Part shown: piece by piece, positions 1 to 10,239 of the stretch | Layout: each line of letters begins with the position of its first letter | Position numbering within the stretch: position 1 is the first letter of the stretch | NCBI GenBank assembly: GCA_038373885.1 | Contig: JAWZYV010002471.1 | Span: 806,001-870,000 of the forward strand | Reading direction: 5' to 3' | DNA from: Cheiracanthium punctorium | Taxonomy: Eukaryota; Arthropoda; Arachnida; Araneae; Cheiracanthiidae | DNA length: 64,000 bases | Notes under the pieces: generated by a model | What the model saw: only the letters and a program-made list of their open reading frames with translations | Told to the model about the DNA's origin: nothing | The model's database searches: none | Translations under genes and position numbers: made by a program

Positions 1-266
1 AAGTTCCATGGAATTTTTGTATGACAAATTACACTGTAGGGCTTATTAAAAATCAAAATTTAACGATAAAGTACTAAAAACCTGAAGACTTATATATATA
101 TAGGTTAGCGTAATCAGTCTGTTTATCCGATATTGCTTCGATCGTACTGCATTTTGGGGGTCTTTCAATTTTCAAAAACAATAATAGTACAAGATCATTA
201 CTTGATACTTCTCACTTACCATTTATTTAACTCGAAGTTATAATAACAACTTAAACTTTTTCCTGG
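1..266. other. AT-rich non-coding sequence
   Basis: I see no coding potential, repeat boundary or RNA gene here. Confidence 0.5.
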
Positions 267-274
267 GATTTGCA

Positions 275-436
275 CATGGGCGTTGGCAGAATATTTCCCA
301 GGAGGGGGGGGGGGCAAGGATTACTTCAACGTATGGTTACCATGTTGGAAAGAGCAAAAAAAGCACGGAAAAACACCACACAAAAATCCAGGGGGGGGGG
401 CATTGTCCCCCTTTCCCTATGATGCCGGCTCCCATG
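275..436. mobile_element. hAT-type MITE, 162 bp
   Basis: The ends are related inverted repeats: the left end reads CATGGGCGTTGGCA and the reverse complement of the right end reads CATGGGAGCCGGCA. The flanks are GATTTGCA (267-274) and GTTTTGCA (437-444), an 8-bp target duplication with one mismatch. An 8-bp duplication is typical of hAT transposons. The interior has two G tracts and no coding capacity. The superfamily call rests on duplication length and end type only. Confidence 0.6.
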
Positions 437-560
437 GTTTTGCATACTTAGTTACATCACAGATCACAGAAAAAATCGTGTTCTTAAAATTGATTTTTTA
501 GGGGAAATAGTATTAGAGGGACATGAAACTAATGTAGTTTTTCTGCATTAAAATCAAATA

Positions 561-935
561 CAGTCGAACTCGCTTAGCGGAATATGGGTTAAAGGAACAT
601 CCCGCTTATTGTCATAATATTTTCAATGTACCAATCCGTGGTAAATAGTCGATGTGATCCCGGATAATAGAATATCCCACTTATAGTAATAAAATGTTTA
701 ATGTACCAATCCGTTGTAAATAGTCTTTGTGATCCCGAATAATTGAATTTCCCGCTTATTGTAATAAAATTTTCAATGTACTAATCCGTTGTAAATAGTC
801 TTTGTGATCCTGGATAATAGAATATCCCGCTTATTGTAATAAAATTTCAATGTAGTGATACCGGATAACGGAATATCCCGCTTACTAGATTAATTTTTGT
901 AGAAAAATTACTATTCCATTAAGCTAAGTCGACTA
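561..935. mobile_element. pogo/Tigger-type MITE, 375 bp
   Basis: The element is flanked by TA on both sides (559-560 and 936-937). The left end begins CAGTCGAACTCGCTTAGCGG and the reverse complement of the right end begins TAGTCGACTTAGCTTAATGG, so the termini are clearly related inverted repeats. Ends of the CAGTCGAACTCGCTTA type plus TA duplications are characteristic of pogo/Tigger elements. There is no transposase; the interior is tandem repeat. Confidence 0.65.
581..881 (+). repeat. 75-bp tandem repeat inside the pogo-type MITE
   Basis: Units beginning AATATCCCGCTTATTG start at about 671, 746, 821 and 872. The last is truncated, and a diverged first unit precedes 671. The period is 75 bp. 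Each unit ends in GATCCCGGATAATAG, which resembles the element's terminal sequence, so the array may have grown by duplicating subterminal DNA. Confidence 0.75.
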
Positions 936-937
936 TA

Positions 938-2700
938 AATGAATTTTCAACAAGCTTTAAATGAAGATGAAGCCGTGCCTAAACGTAGGATTCATATTTG
1001 TTACATTTTAAAGAAAGAAATTTACTGATAATATTGTTGTTTTCTTTTAAGGAAGATGGCCACTCTCCCCTTTTTTTTGCGTCTGCAATCCATGGAGAGG
1101 AATTTCAAAATGCCCCGAAGTGGATTTTTAGACATTCATGAGTGTTGTATTGTACAGCAAGAATTTTATGGATAACTCTTTTTTTCTTCTTTGAGATCAC
1201 GCAAGATATTCTACCTCACATAGGTTACGAAATTTTTAAAATGCTGTCTACTCTAGCACCTATATTAAAAAGAACTCACAGACATGCCACATTTCGTATT
1301 ATTAGAGTCATTAGATTTGGATATGCGAAATATTGCCATACGAAAAAGCGATATTACTTTCCGTGCCTTAATATTTTTGTTTTATTTTGAAAATTGCGGT
1401 AAATAACATGCAATTTGATAAATAAAACCAGCTCAGTGATGTCGTGTGTTTCTTTAGAAAGCAAAAATTTTTCATCTTTCTAATGGTAAGTCAAAATCTC
1501 ATACAATTTTGATGGCTTAAAGTTTATGAGGCAAGTAATAATTGCCTACAAATGTGGATCTCAGGGCTGAAGAAGATATAGGAGAAGCATTAGATATCAC
1601 CTTAGCATATCGCACCATTCAGCAAAAGTGTATTCACTCAAGAATGTTTTTTAAATATTTTTATCATTAATATAAATCAAGAAAAAAAAATCTCAATCTA
1701 TCACGTACGTACGTACTATATTGAGTAAGAGACTGAAGTTTTCTTAAGATGAGACATGTAATGTGCTATAGAATACGCATTCTTATTGTAGTTAGGAACA
1801 GTTTTACACATATTTTTGCAAAGACCTCACTTTTCAACTTAGGACACTAATTATTGTAAAGATGCGATATATTTAACGTGCTGCGACAGCCGTTTATCAT
1901 GTACGAATATCATTAAGAGGTGTATTTCGAAATAGAAAGTAAATATCATTTTTAAAATCTTCTATATATTCTACGTTATGATACTATAGCTTTCATTTTA
2001 TATCACGTACTCGCCCATAATAATCTAGAAAATGTAGACGATGTATCAAAAAAAACAAATTCTCTTCGGGGATTTTCAGAATTTGCTGGTTAATATTTAT
2101 CACGCTGTTTCGTGAAGCAGTAAATAAAATAGTTTCATGTTCGGTCAAACAGGCCAAAATGTGCATAGCATTAACTTTCATGTAAATACATTAGCCTTCC
2201 CCGAGGAGAACGAAGCTTGAGTATTTCTGAAAGGGAAGATAACTAAATTATCTTAGTTACTGGCACTACTCTACGACTGATGCAAAAACGTAAATATGAC
2301 ATGCCATTTCCATGAAAGTTTTATACAAAAACTATATGCATATTTGATTATATTAGACGCTAGTTATATTGAATGAATAACTGTCCCTGCATCGTAAACA
2401 GGAAACAGATAAATACGAAGTGATAAGAACCGATCGTGCATATCGAGCTTTTATTATATTTACATAGTATATACAACATGAAAAATGAAATTCTCAAAAT
2501 TTGTGAGAACGTAAATGTAATATAGGATTGAAAGTTTTTATGTAAAAGATTATGTACAACATATTTGACTAATTAAAATGTAAATACTAAAACAGATGAG
2601 CAATAAACAGACTTTTACTGATCGAAAACTTGTAAACGGTAATTCTTCCTTGTCATATTTAATCACACTTACATTCGAATACATTAGAAGTGTTTGTAAT
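938..2700. other. Non-coding stretch, nothing recognised
   Basis: AT-rich sequence with short spurious reading frames only. A short (ACGT)n run lies near 1706-1717. No element ends or protein homology were recognised. Confidence 0.5.
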
Positions 2701-2703
2701 AGT

Positions 2704-3325
2704 CCGGGAGCCAGCTGGCATTTTTAAACCAATAGAAAAAAATCTGAAATCTTGTCCTATAGTTCATTTAGTTATACCTATAGTAGAAGAGAACGTCAGC
2801 TGGCGCATTTGCGGTGTGTGTAGCAAACATGTAAACCATGTGCAGCATGTAGCCAAACATGTAAAATGATAAAAAAAAATAATTATAATAAAAAAGTTGA
2901 TACTTTTTACATGTGTTTAACACGCTGTATACAAATAATAAAAATAGTCAGCTGACTTTATAGCGGTGGATTATCCGTCAGCTGCCGACGATGATCTGTA
3001 TTCGTCTGTATAACGGTGGATTATTCGCCAACATGTAAAGAAGACCCGTTAAGTAAAATAATAATAAAAGAGCTGAAATTTGGTGAAGTGATAGTTAACT
3101 TTATCAGTTTTATGAAGATTACCGTCCCCTGAGTTTTCCGTGGTGGAAAAGTACTCAGCTGGCAATCGAAAGTTACAGCGTATTTCTACACGCACAGGCG
3201 CCCGATGTAGTATTTCACTGCATCAGCTGATCATTTTGACACCGCGGAAAATTCAGCTGGCAACTTCTTTCAGGTAACTTTTATAAAGAACTACTTTACA
3301 AAACTTCAGCTTTCTTGGTTTCTGA
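2704..3325 (+). repeat. Interspersed non-coding repeat rich in CAGCTG, sharing a Tc1-like 5' region
   Basis: The palindrome CAGCTG occurs about seven times (near 2712, 2805, 2949, 2979, 3160, 3226, 3254). The segment 3020-3187 matches the reverse complement of 7585-7765, which is the region 5' of the broken minus-strand Tc1-like transposase; matching stretches include TTTTCCGTGGTGGAAAAG and GTTACAGCGTATT. The homology stops where the transposase coding region begins. It is best read as a non-autonomous relative or 5' remnant of that Tc1-like family. Confidence 0.55.
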
Positions 3326-3329
3326 TATC

Positions 3330-5355
3330 AATCAATTTTTAATGTTACACTAGCTGCGTACCCGTTCTCCGCACGGTAGGGAACAAAGCTTTTTCTTACA
3401 TGTATAATTCGAATTGATTCCAGTAATGTGGAATCTAAAAATAAACAAAATGATTTGACTCTTGGCGTAAAGTTACTCATTATACTAACTTTACGAATAA
3501 CTAAATACTGATCTGAGAACATTGTTAATATTATGAAACAAAAAACTATGTCGGTGTCATTGGCGATCAGAAAAAGAAAAGCGTGACGGTTCCTAAAAAT
3601 TTCTAACTTTCAAAATGTCTCATTTCTACATCATACTCTTTTTTAGATTTAAGTTATACCATTAATACCTTAGATACTACATGATGTGAAGAACCGTTTT
3701 TTTTAATAATTAAATAGTTGTGTGTACCCGCTCTTCGCAAGGTAAGAAGAGAACATTTTCCTAAAATGTTATCATAACTACTTGTGACAAACAGAATCTC
3801 CAAGAAAAAAAAAGTTCAGGTACAGAATTTTCTGTTGAAATTACCGCGGGATATATTAACGCGACGTAGAATTATTTAATGTTTAGTTAGCTGTGATGTA
3901 AGATGGCTGTTGAAAAACGAAAAGAAACGAATAGTTTCACGAAATATTTATTAACGCGGTATATTGTGCTTTGATCAATATTGCCCTAGCATATCTAATA
4001 ACTATTACTAAGAGTATCCTTTACTGATACCAATATATTTTCGTTTTTCCATCTTTAATGTTTAATTTAAAGAAACGGTTTAGATATTTGCCACTAATGT
4101 AGTTTTTTATTCTTTGGTGATTCTTTGCAATTTACGCATTAGTATAAACGATAATCATTTCACTTTCTGGCTGCCATTAAAACAGCTCTCCATACATTCT
4201 TATGCATAACTCTTGTCAGATTGGCGTATTTAGCACGTAAAATATTTCCTGCGATTCGAAAACGTGTCCCGTTTAAAAATTATATCGAAAATAATGCTGG
4301 ATAATTCATCGTTGAAAAAAAAGCATTCAATTCTTTTTCTGGCAACGAATTATAAAAAAGGGAATAATTTCGTGCGTGGCGTATGTTTTGTTTGTGAGCC
4401 CGTAATTTTGATTGAGTTTCGAAAGGGGTTTTAATCTCGTGATCTAACATTTTAATCTAACAAGTCATTTTGATCTAACATGTGGAAACTCAGTTATTTT
4501 AAAGTCATTTTATTTATGTTTTTCAAATGGCAATTTTATTCATTGTTACTGTTTCCCAGACAACCATAGCGGAAGATATCATACCGAAATCTTGAAACAG
4601 CTTTTATTAAATTCAAAATCCTTCTTTACATAAAAATTCGTAAAAAATCTCCTAATTTATATTTTTCCTCCGTTCTTCTTTTAAAAGTGGGCGAAATATA
4701 TGCTCCGTCTTTCGCCGAAATATAAAAAAGCAATGACAGATAGAATGAAAGATGCAACAGTTTTAAAATTACTTTTACGCAAACGTCGTCAAAAGAGAAA
4801 TTCTTTTTAAAAATTCCCAAAAATCGGCAAAATATGTTACATAGTCAAAACAAACTGTTTTCGAAAGAAAATTTTCTCCTCTATCCGATGATGCAAATAT
4901 CGTTTTATTGCGAGTGCAATGACCGGCGTTCTTACCTATTATGGAAGAAAAATCTCTAAAAATCGGACAAAACATAAAATAAAACATTTTCTAATTCGAA
5001 TTTAGAAAAAATCGCTCCGAGGCGTGTTAGTATCTGTCCTAGTGAAGCCGTATGCAAAATTCGGTAGGTCTGCGACCAACCGTCTCGACGCAATGCGATC
5101 GAGAGACGCGCGCAAGAAGATCGGAGGTCACAAACCTACCTACAAACCTAGCTACATACAATGTTTACTCTCGAATTTTATTATATATAAGATAAGATGG
5201 TGCGTCTCACATTACGTCGATGAAGGTACCTAAATGGTCTCTTTTTACTTTCAATTATATTTTTAAAATACATAACAATGTGAAAAATATCTATGTAAGC
5301 ATCGCGAAGAAAATTTCGCTTAAATTCGCAAATACACCCTATGACAAAACAGAAC

Positions 5356-5387
<32 letters not shown>

Positions 5388-5408
5388 TCAGCCTTCAGCT
5401 GAAATTAG
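3330..5408. other. Non-coding stretch with dispersed repeat traces and poly(A)
   Basis: Two related short motifs (GTACCCGTTCTCCGCACGG near 3359 and GTACCCGCTCTTCGCAAGG near 3725) suggest copies of one decayed interspersed repeat. A more GC-rich patch at about 5020-5150 has no recognised content. A 29-base A run occupies 5356-5384. No gene was recognised. Confidence 0.45.
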
Positions 5409-5559
5409 TTTCCCCTCCGCTAAAGAGGTTTTTTGACAGAACCTTTTAATTTGTATTGGCAGCCATGTACAGGATGTATTTGCATGTAAATCAAACGGGG
5501 AGAAACCAACCGTTCTTCCAGTTTTTCAGATTTGAGAGTTAAATATGCACACACGTACA

Positions 5560-5589
5560 CCAAAAGTCGCCAAGCTTGGCGACTTTTGG
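5560..5589. repeat. Perfect 30-bp palindrome
   Basis: CCAAAAGTCGCCAAG is followed immediately by its exact reverse complement CTTGGCGACTTTTGG with no spacer. It lies 150 bp inside the left end of the surrounding TIR element. Confidence 0.9.
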
Positions 5590-5850
5590 CATAGTTCTTG
5601 AGGGAGGCACGTGACCGTGGTCGGACCATTACCAAACTTATGTGGTAGGACGGTATTGTGCTTGAAATGGATGAATGCCCCTAAAATTGCCATTGACCGT
5701 AATGTATTGGAAATCTTTTGAGTGTTCCTGTAGCAGAACTGTAAATGATAAAGACACTTTTTTAATGGAGAAATTCATTTTCTAACTCTTTACAGCATAT
5801 ATCACTCCTGCGTCGTTTGAAATAGCCCAAAACCTCTAAAAAACGCTTTG

Positions 5851-6366
5851 ATGAATGTCGGCCCATAGAGCTTAATGTATTTCGAATCTGTTAGGCCATT
5901 CTGTTGATAAACTATCCAGTCGAATGGAACCGAAACGGGAGGTGCACAAATAGATGTTACAACAATCCTAAATATAAAGTTTCAACATTCTACGCCTAAT
6001 AGTTTTTGAGATATGCGAGTTTAATGAATTTCGGCCCATTGAGCGTAATGTATTTCGAATGTTTTGGGCGGTCCTGTAGATAAACTATCCAGTCGAATGG
6101 AACCAATAGGGGAGGTGCACAACTAGATGTTACAACTATCCAAAATATGAAGTTTCGACATTCTACGCCTAATAGTTTTTGCGTTAGGCGAGTTTAATGA
6201 ATTTCGGCCCATAGAGCGTAATGTATTTCGAATCTTTTGGGCGGTCCTGTACATAAACTATACACTCGATTGCGACCAAAAGGGGAGGTGCACAACTAGA
6301 TCATAGAACAATCCTAAATATCAAATCTCAACATTCTACGACCAATAGTTTTTGAGATATGCGAGT
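5851..6366 (+). repeat. 173-bp tandem repeat, three units
   Basis: Units start at 5851, 6024 and 6197, each beginning ATGAATTTCGGCCCAT (first unit ATGAATGTCGG). Each ends with a stretch containing CCTAATAGTTTTTG and GCGAGTTTA. The last unit runs directly into the (ACGT)n tract. Confidence 0.85.
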
Positions 6367-6367
6367 T

Positions 6368-6413
6368 ACATACATACGTACGTACGTACGTACGAACATA
6401 CGTACGTACGTAC
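6368..6413. repeat. (ACGT)n microsatellite
   Basis: Repeated TACG tetranucleotides with one interruption (GAACATA). The tract is self-complementary and abuts the 173-bp repeats. Confidence 0.85.
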
Positions 6414-6714
6414 AGACGGCATGGAAAAACTGACCACAATAGACTCTTTGAAAGTTACTTTGAAATTTTTCAAGTATCCATTATTCCAATCATGTGTCGG
6501 ATCTTGGTGTGTTTCAAATTTCCGTGAGATCTGTAAGATTTTATTTACTAGCAATTATCATCCACGACTTTTTTTGTCTGCCCAAAACTATTACCCTCTT
6601 TAGCGGAGGGTAAAAAAGAAGCAGCAAGAAGGAATTGTCCAACGGCGATAAAAATTGGCGGATGTAAAGAACATAGATAAAAAACAAACAATTAAAATTT
6701 CCGAAGAATTGAAT

Positions 6715-7765
6715 GATTTATTGTAAAGTTTGACCATTACAAAGGGAGGAAGTCAATAAAGCGTTGGTCCACCTCTGGCCTGGATGAAAGCTGCCACCCG
6801 ACGTGGCACAGACTGATAAAGCTCCCAGATGGTGTTTTTTTCCTGCGGTTATTTCTTGCCAAATTGTCTCCAGCTGTTGGGCTAAATCGGCAACATTTTG
6901 AGATGGTTGCAATCGCCTTCCCATAACGTCACAAATGTGCTCTATGGGTGAGAGATCAGGCGACCTAGCTGGCCAAGGAAGTAGAGGGAAAGCTTGAAGG
7001 TAATTCATATCAATACGTGCCGTATGCTGCCGGGCATTTGTCAAGTTGAAAAATAAGTTCAGGGTGTTGCAAAAGGAACGGTAACGCAACCGGTCGTAGG
7101 ATGTCGTCAACTTGCCGCTCTGCTGTCAATGTGCCAGAAATGACTATCAAAGGGGTCCGGCTATCAAAAGAAATGGCACCCCAGACCATAACATCTTGTT
7201 GTGGGCCTGTGTGGCGTGCGATAATCATGGCATGTTCCTCCTCTGCCCTGAATGTCTCTAATCACGTCTACGGTTGCCATCAGGACACAGTTGGAAACGG
7301 GACCTGTCACTAAAGACTATACGTGCTCAGTCAGCGCAGTTCCACGTTGATCGAGCCCGGCACCACAGTAATCGGACTTGACGGTGTACAGACGTGAGAG
7401 GCAACCGGCGTAACGGTCGGCGCGAGCGTAAATATCGGTCTCTCAATCGGGCTGTGGAGGGTCATGTTGGATACATGTGTGCGGGTCAAACGGTGAATAG
7501 TTGATAGCGACGAATCCGGTGCTGTGACAGCTGCACTGACAATCACTGTATCCTCCCGTTCTGTTGTGGCCCATTTTTGACGCAATACGCTGTAACTTTC
7601 AATCACCAGCTGAGCACTTTTCCACTACGGAAAACTCAACGGACGATATTTTTTATAAAACTGATAAAGTTAACTATCCCTTCACCAAACTTCAGCTTTT
7701 TTATTATTGTTTTATTTAACGGGTATTCTTTACATGCTGACGTGTAATCCAACTCCAACTCGGCA
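6715..7765 (-). pseudogene. Tc1-like transposase, multiply frameshifted (copy A)
   Basis: Read on the minus strand, this is a decayed Tc1-like (DDE) transposase. The order is visible across shifting frames: an N-terminal region near 7590-7470; the first catalytic Asp in FSDRSRF near 7310 (family form FSDESRF, so a residue has changed); TGPQQDVMVWGAISFDSRTP near 7150-7210; and ARSPDLSPIEH near 6950 with the third acidic residue. The block around the second Asp is out of frame. A GRRLQPS stretch follows and the C-terminus is scrambled. At least three frameshifts and a stop rule out function. The region 7585-7765 is the 5' flank of the element and recurs at 3020-3187. I could not define terminal inverted repeats. 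Confidence 0.75.
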
Positions 7766-8630
7766 TTATTAAAGTGATCACAATATTAAGAATCTAAATA
7801 GAATTCATTGAAAAAATGCATTTTATAATATTTTTCATAAGGTAAGCACTAACATTCCTATTTACTTAGATAAACAGTCTTTCATGCACAGAAATTTGAC
7901 TTGGTTTACTGAGCGTAGTATATTTTTTAGATTATCATTTAGATTAGATCCAGTATTACAAATGCCTAAATGGATGAATTATGCATGCGCTGCCACACCT
8001 GAGAATGGTGATCATGTGTATTTTTGTTAATGTGCTTAAATATTCCGAATTTTCGAAGTAGAGGAAAAATACATTATTTAATTTATTTCCGCGTTTATTG
8101 TAGGTCACAACTTTTCAATTATAATTTTCAAATATTCTGTTTTTTGTTTGTGTGTACTTTTTTATTTTAAAATTTTCATAAAATAAATTATGTGTGCTTT
8201 CTCATTGTAAAACTTGTTTTATTTTTAATTGCTTTTTTCTAATTGTAAAAGTTGCTTTATTGTAAAGTCATAATTACATTTACGTTTTATCTTACCAATA
8301 AAAACAATTTACAATTATTTTTAAACGAAGGTTCATTTTGCCCTTTGGTTCAGGGTAAAATGATCCTTTCGACACTTTTTTAAAATTCTATATTTTAATT
8401 ACTCAATATGCGTTGAAAATATTATTGAAATATATTTACAGTTCAAAATATATTGTAAAACATGCTAGCAAAATGCCAAAGTTTCGTTTAAACGTTTACG
8501 TTATTTTATACTTTTCCCATGAGGGGATCATATTTTAGGCCTTCCCCTACTATATCTGAAATCTCATTGTGATCAGTTTAATGAAACTGCCACTAGAGGT
8601 CCATTTATCAGGATTTTTTAAAATCATCCT
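7766..8630. other. Non-coding AT-rich stretch
   Basis: No gene recognised. An 11-bp hairpin with one mismatch (arms 8334-8344 and 8352-8362, CATTTTGCCCT / AGGGTAAAATG) is the only structure seen. Confidence 0.5.
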
Positions 8631-8632
8631 GC

Positions 8633-8676
<44 letters not shown>

Positions 8677-8700
8677 GCACACATATATATATAATATGTA
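8631..8700. repeat. (TA)n / (CA)n compound microsatellite
   Basis: TA dinucleotides, then CA dinucleotides, then TA again. A related TG/TA tract resumes at 10212-10240 on the far side of the Tc1-like element, so the transposon appears to have inserted into a TA site within this microsatellite. Confidence 0.85.
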
Positions 8701-8704
8701 TGTA

Positions 8705-10209
8705 CACTCATGTCCATAAATTAAGGATAATTCAGAATTACACAGAAATTGATCTCTAAAATAAAAATTTCACCTGTGGAATGATCACACACATCTTGAA
8801 GAAGAATATGCAAATTACAGGAAACCACCAGATGACGTGGATGGTACGTCACAATGACGAGAGTGTAAGAGAGGGGTATATAAGGAATGGTGGCAAAGAA
8901 GTAAAATTGTTCACAAGCGCTGTGAAAGCCTTTCAGTGCAAAAACCGCATAGTTATGGCACAAAGGAGGCATTTGGATGATGTTTTACGTGGCAGAATTA
9001 TCGGACGACTGGAATGTGGACGTACCCAGCTGGAAGTATCCGAGGAACTTGGAATCGCCCAGAGTGTCATCTCCAGGCTTTGGCAACGATTCCAAGATGA
9101 TGGTAATGTGAGTAGACGTTACAGCACAGGTCGCCCCCGAGTTACAACGCCGAATGAGGACCGCTATTTGGCAGTTACTGCCAAAAGAAACAGACGGAGT
9201 ACAGCATCAGACCTGTCTCGTCAGCTCTCTTCAGCTACCGGTACGACAGTTTCAAGGCAGACCGTGTACAGACACTTAGGGCACATTGGTCTATATGCTC
9301 GTAGGCCTGTCAGATGTGTTCCACTTACCGCAACTCACTGTCGCCTGCGATTAACCTGGAGTAGAGAGCATGCATTGTGGACACCGCAACAGTGGTCTTG
9401 TGTGATGTTTTCCGACGAGTCCAGGTTTAGTTTGGAGTCTGATTCTCGCCGGACATTCATCTGGAGAGCGCCAGGTACCCGTTACCACCAAGAGAACACC
9501 ATTGAAAGACACCGTTACGGTGGTGCAGGATGGCTCGTTTGGGGAGGAATTATTCTTGGTTCCAAAACTGACCTGCATGTTCAGAGTGTAACGATGACAG
9601 GCCACATCTATCGGGATGTCATTCTGGAATAACATGTACGTTTGTTTCGGGTCGCCATGGGTGCTGAATTTGTGTTTATGGATGACAACGCCCGTCCTCA
9701 CCGTGCAAACATTGTAGACGAATGCCTTCAATCGGAGGATATCACCCGTATGCATTGGCCAGCATACTCACCGGACTTGAATCCAATAGAGCATGTGTGG
9801 GATATGCTTGGCCGACGAATTGCAGCCCGTCAACCCCCTCCCACCTGTCTACCGGAACTTCGGAGTGCATTGCTTGATGAGTGGTGTAATATTCCCCAAG
9901 ATCAGATTGATCATTTGATACTCAGCATGCCTAGGCGTTGTCAGGCCTGTATTGCATCGTCCGGGAGACATACTCCGTATTAACCATCCTACTAACCATG
10001 TTATACTGTTTTTTGTAAATAGGTTCTTTTTTGAAATTTGGTCAAGGGAGTAAAACTTGCAGTTTTTATTAATTATGTCAAACATATAGCATCTTTTTTG
10101 CTCTTTACTTTTTGTTTAATAAATAGACTTTACAAATAAGTCAAATTTGTTTTGCTTCTTTCTCTTTCTTTGCCTGAACTTCATTATCCTTAATTTATGG
10201 ACATGAGTG
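8705..10209 (+). mobile_element. Tc1-like transposon, complete ends, 1505 bp (copy B)
   Basis: The terminal inverted repeats are perfect over 27 bp: the left end begins CACTCATGTCCATAAATT and the right end is its exact reverse complement. TA lies on both sides (8703-8704 and 10210-10211), as expected for Tc1/mariner integration. Length and single internal transposase gene fit the family. The perfect TIR pair points to fairly recent insertion. Mobilisation in trans would be conceivable, but the encoded transposase has a stop codon. Confidence 0.9.
8955..9983 (+). pseudogene. Tc1-like DD34E transposase with one in-frame stop
   Basis: This transposase would cut and paste the surrounding element. 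It is one continuous frame of 342 codons from ATG 8955, the normal length for Tc1. The N-terminal third (about residues 1-110) has the bipartite helix-turn-helix DNA-binding region, including a GRPRVTTPNEDR linker. The catalytic triad is visible: D154 in FSDES, D244 in MDDNARPH and E279 in SPDLNPIEHVWD, with 34 residues between the last two. Codon 226 (9630-9632) is TAA between VILE and HVRLFR; a single C-to-T change from CAA would explain it. No frameshift occurs. Upstream codons from 8781 are open in the same frame, but the ATG at 8955 gives the usual N-terminus. The open antisense frame here is a shadow. Confidence 0.9.
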
Positions 10210-10239
10210 TATGTATATGTGTGTATGTATATATGTGTA

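Larger units (their letters stand above)
5409..6614. mobile_element. Non-autonomous TIR element, 1.2 kb, unknown superfamily
   Basis: The left end reads TTTCCCCTCCGCTAAAGAGG (5409-5428). The reverse complement of the right end reads TTTACCCTCCGCTAAAGAGG, nearly identical. Inside lie a perfect 30-bp palindrome (5560-5589), three 173-bp tandem units (5851-6366) and an (ACGT)n microsatellite (6368-6413). No protein is encoded. I could not identify a convincing target duplication, so the superfamily is left open. Confidence 0.65.

Noticed and set aside
6352..6603. Frames on both strands with repeated YVRT residues
   Set aside because: They translate the (ACGT)n microsatellite.
7331..7606. 91-codon minus-strand frame as a separate protein
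   Set aside because: Its start is transposase, but most of it is an out-of-frame reading of the same broken Tc1-like gene.
9351..9755. 134-codon minus-strand frame inside the Tc1-like element
   Set aside because: It is the shadow of the plus-strand transposase, whose catalytic motifs are clear.
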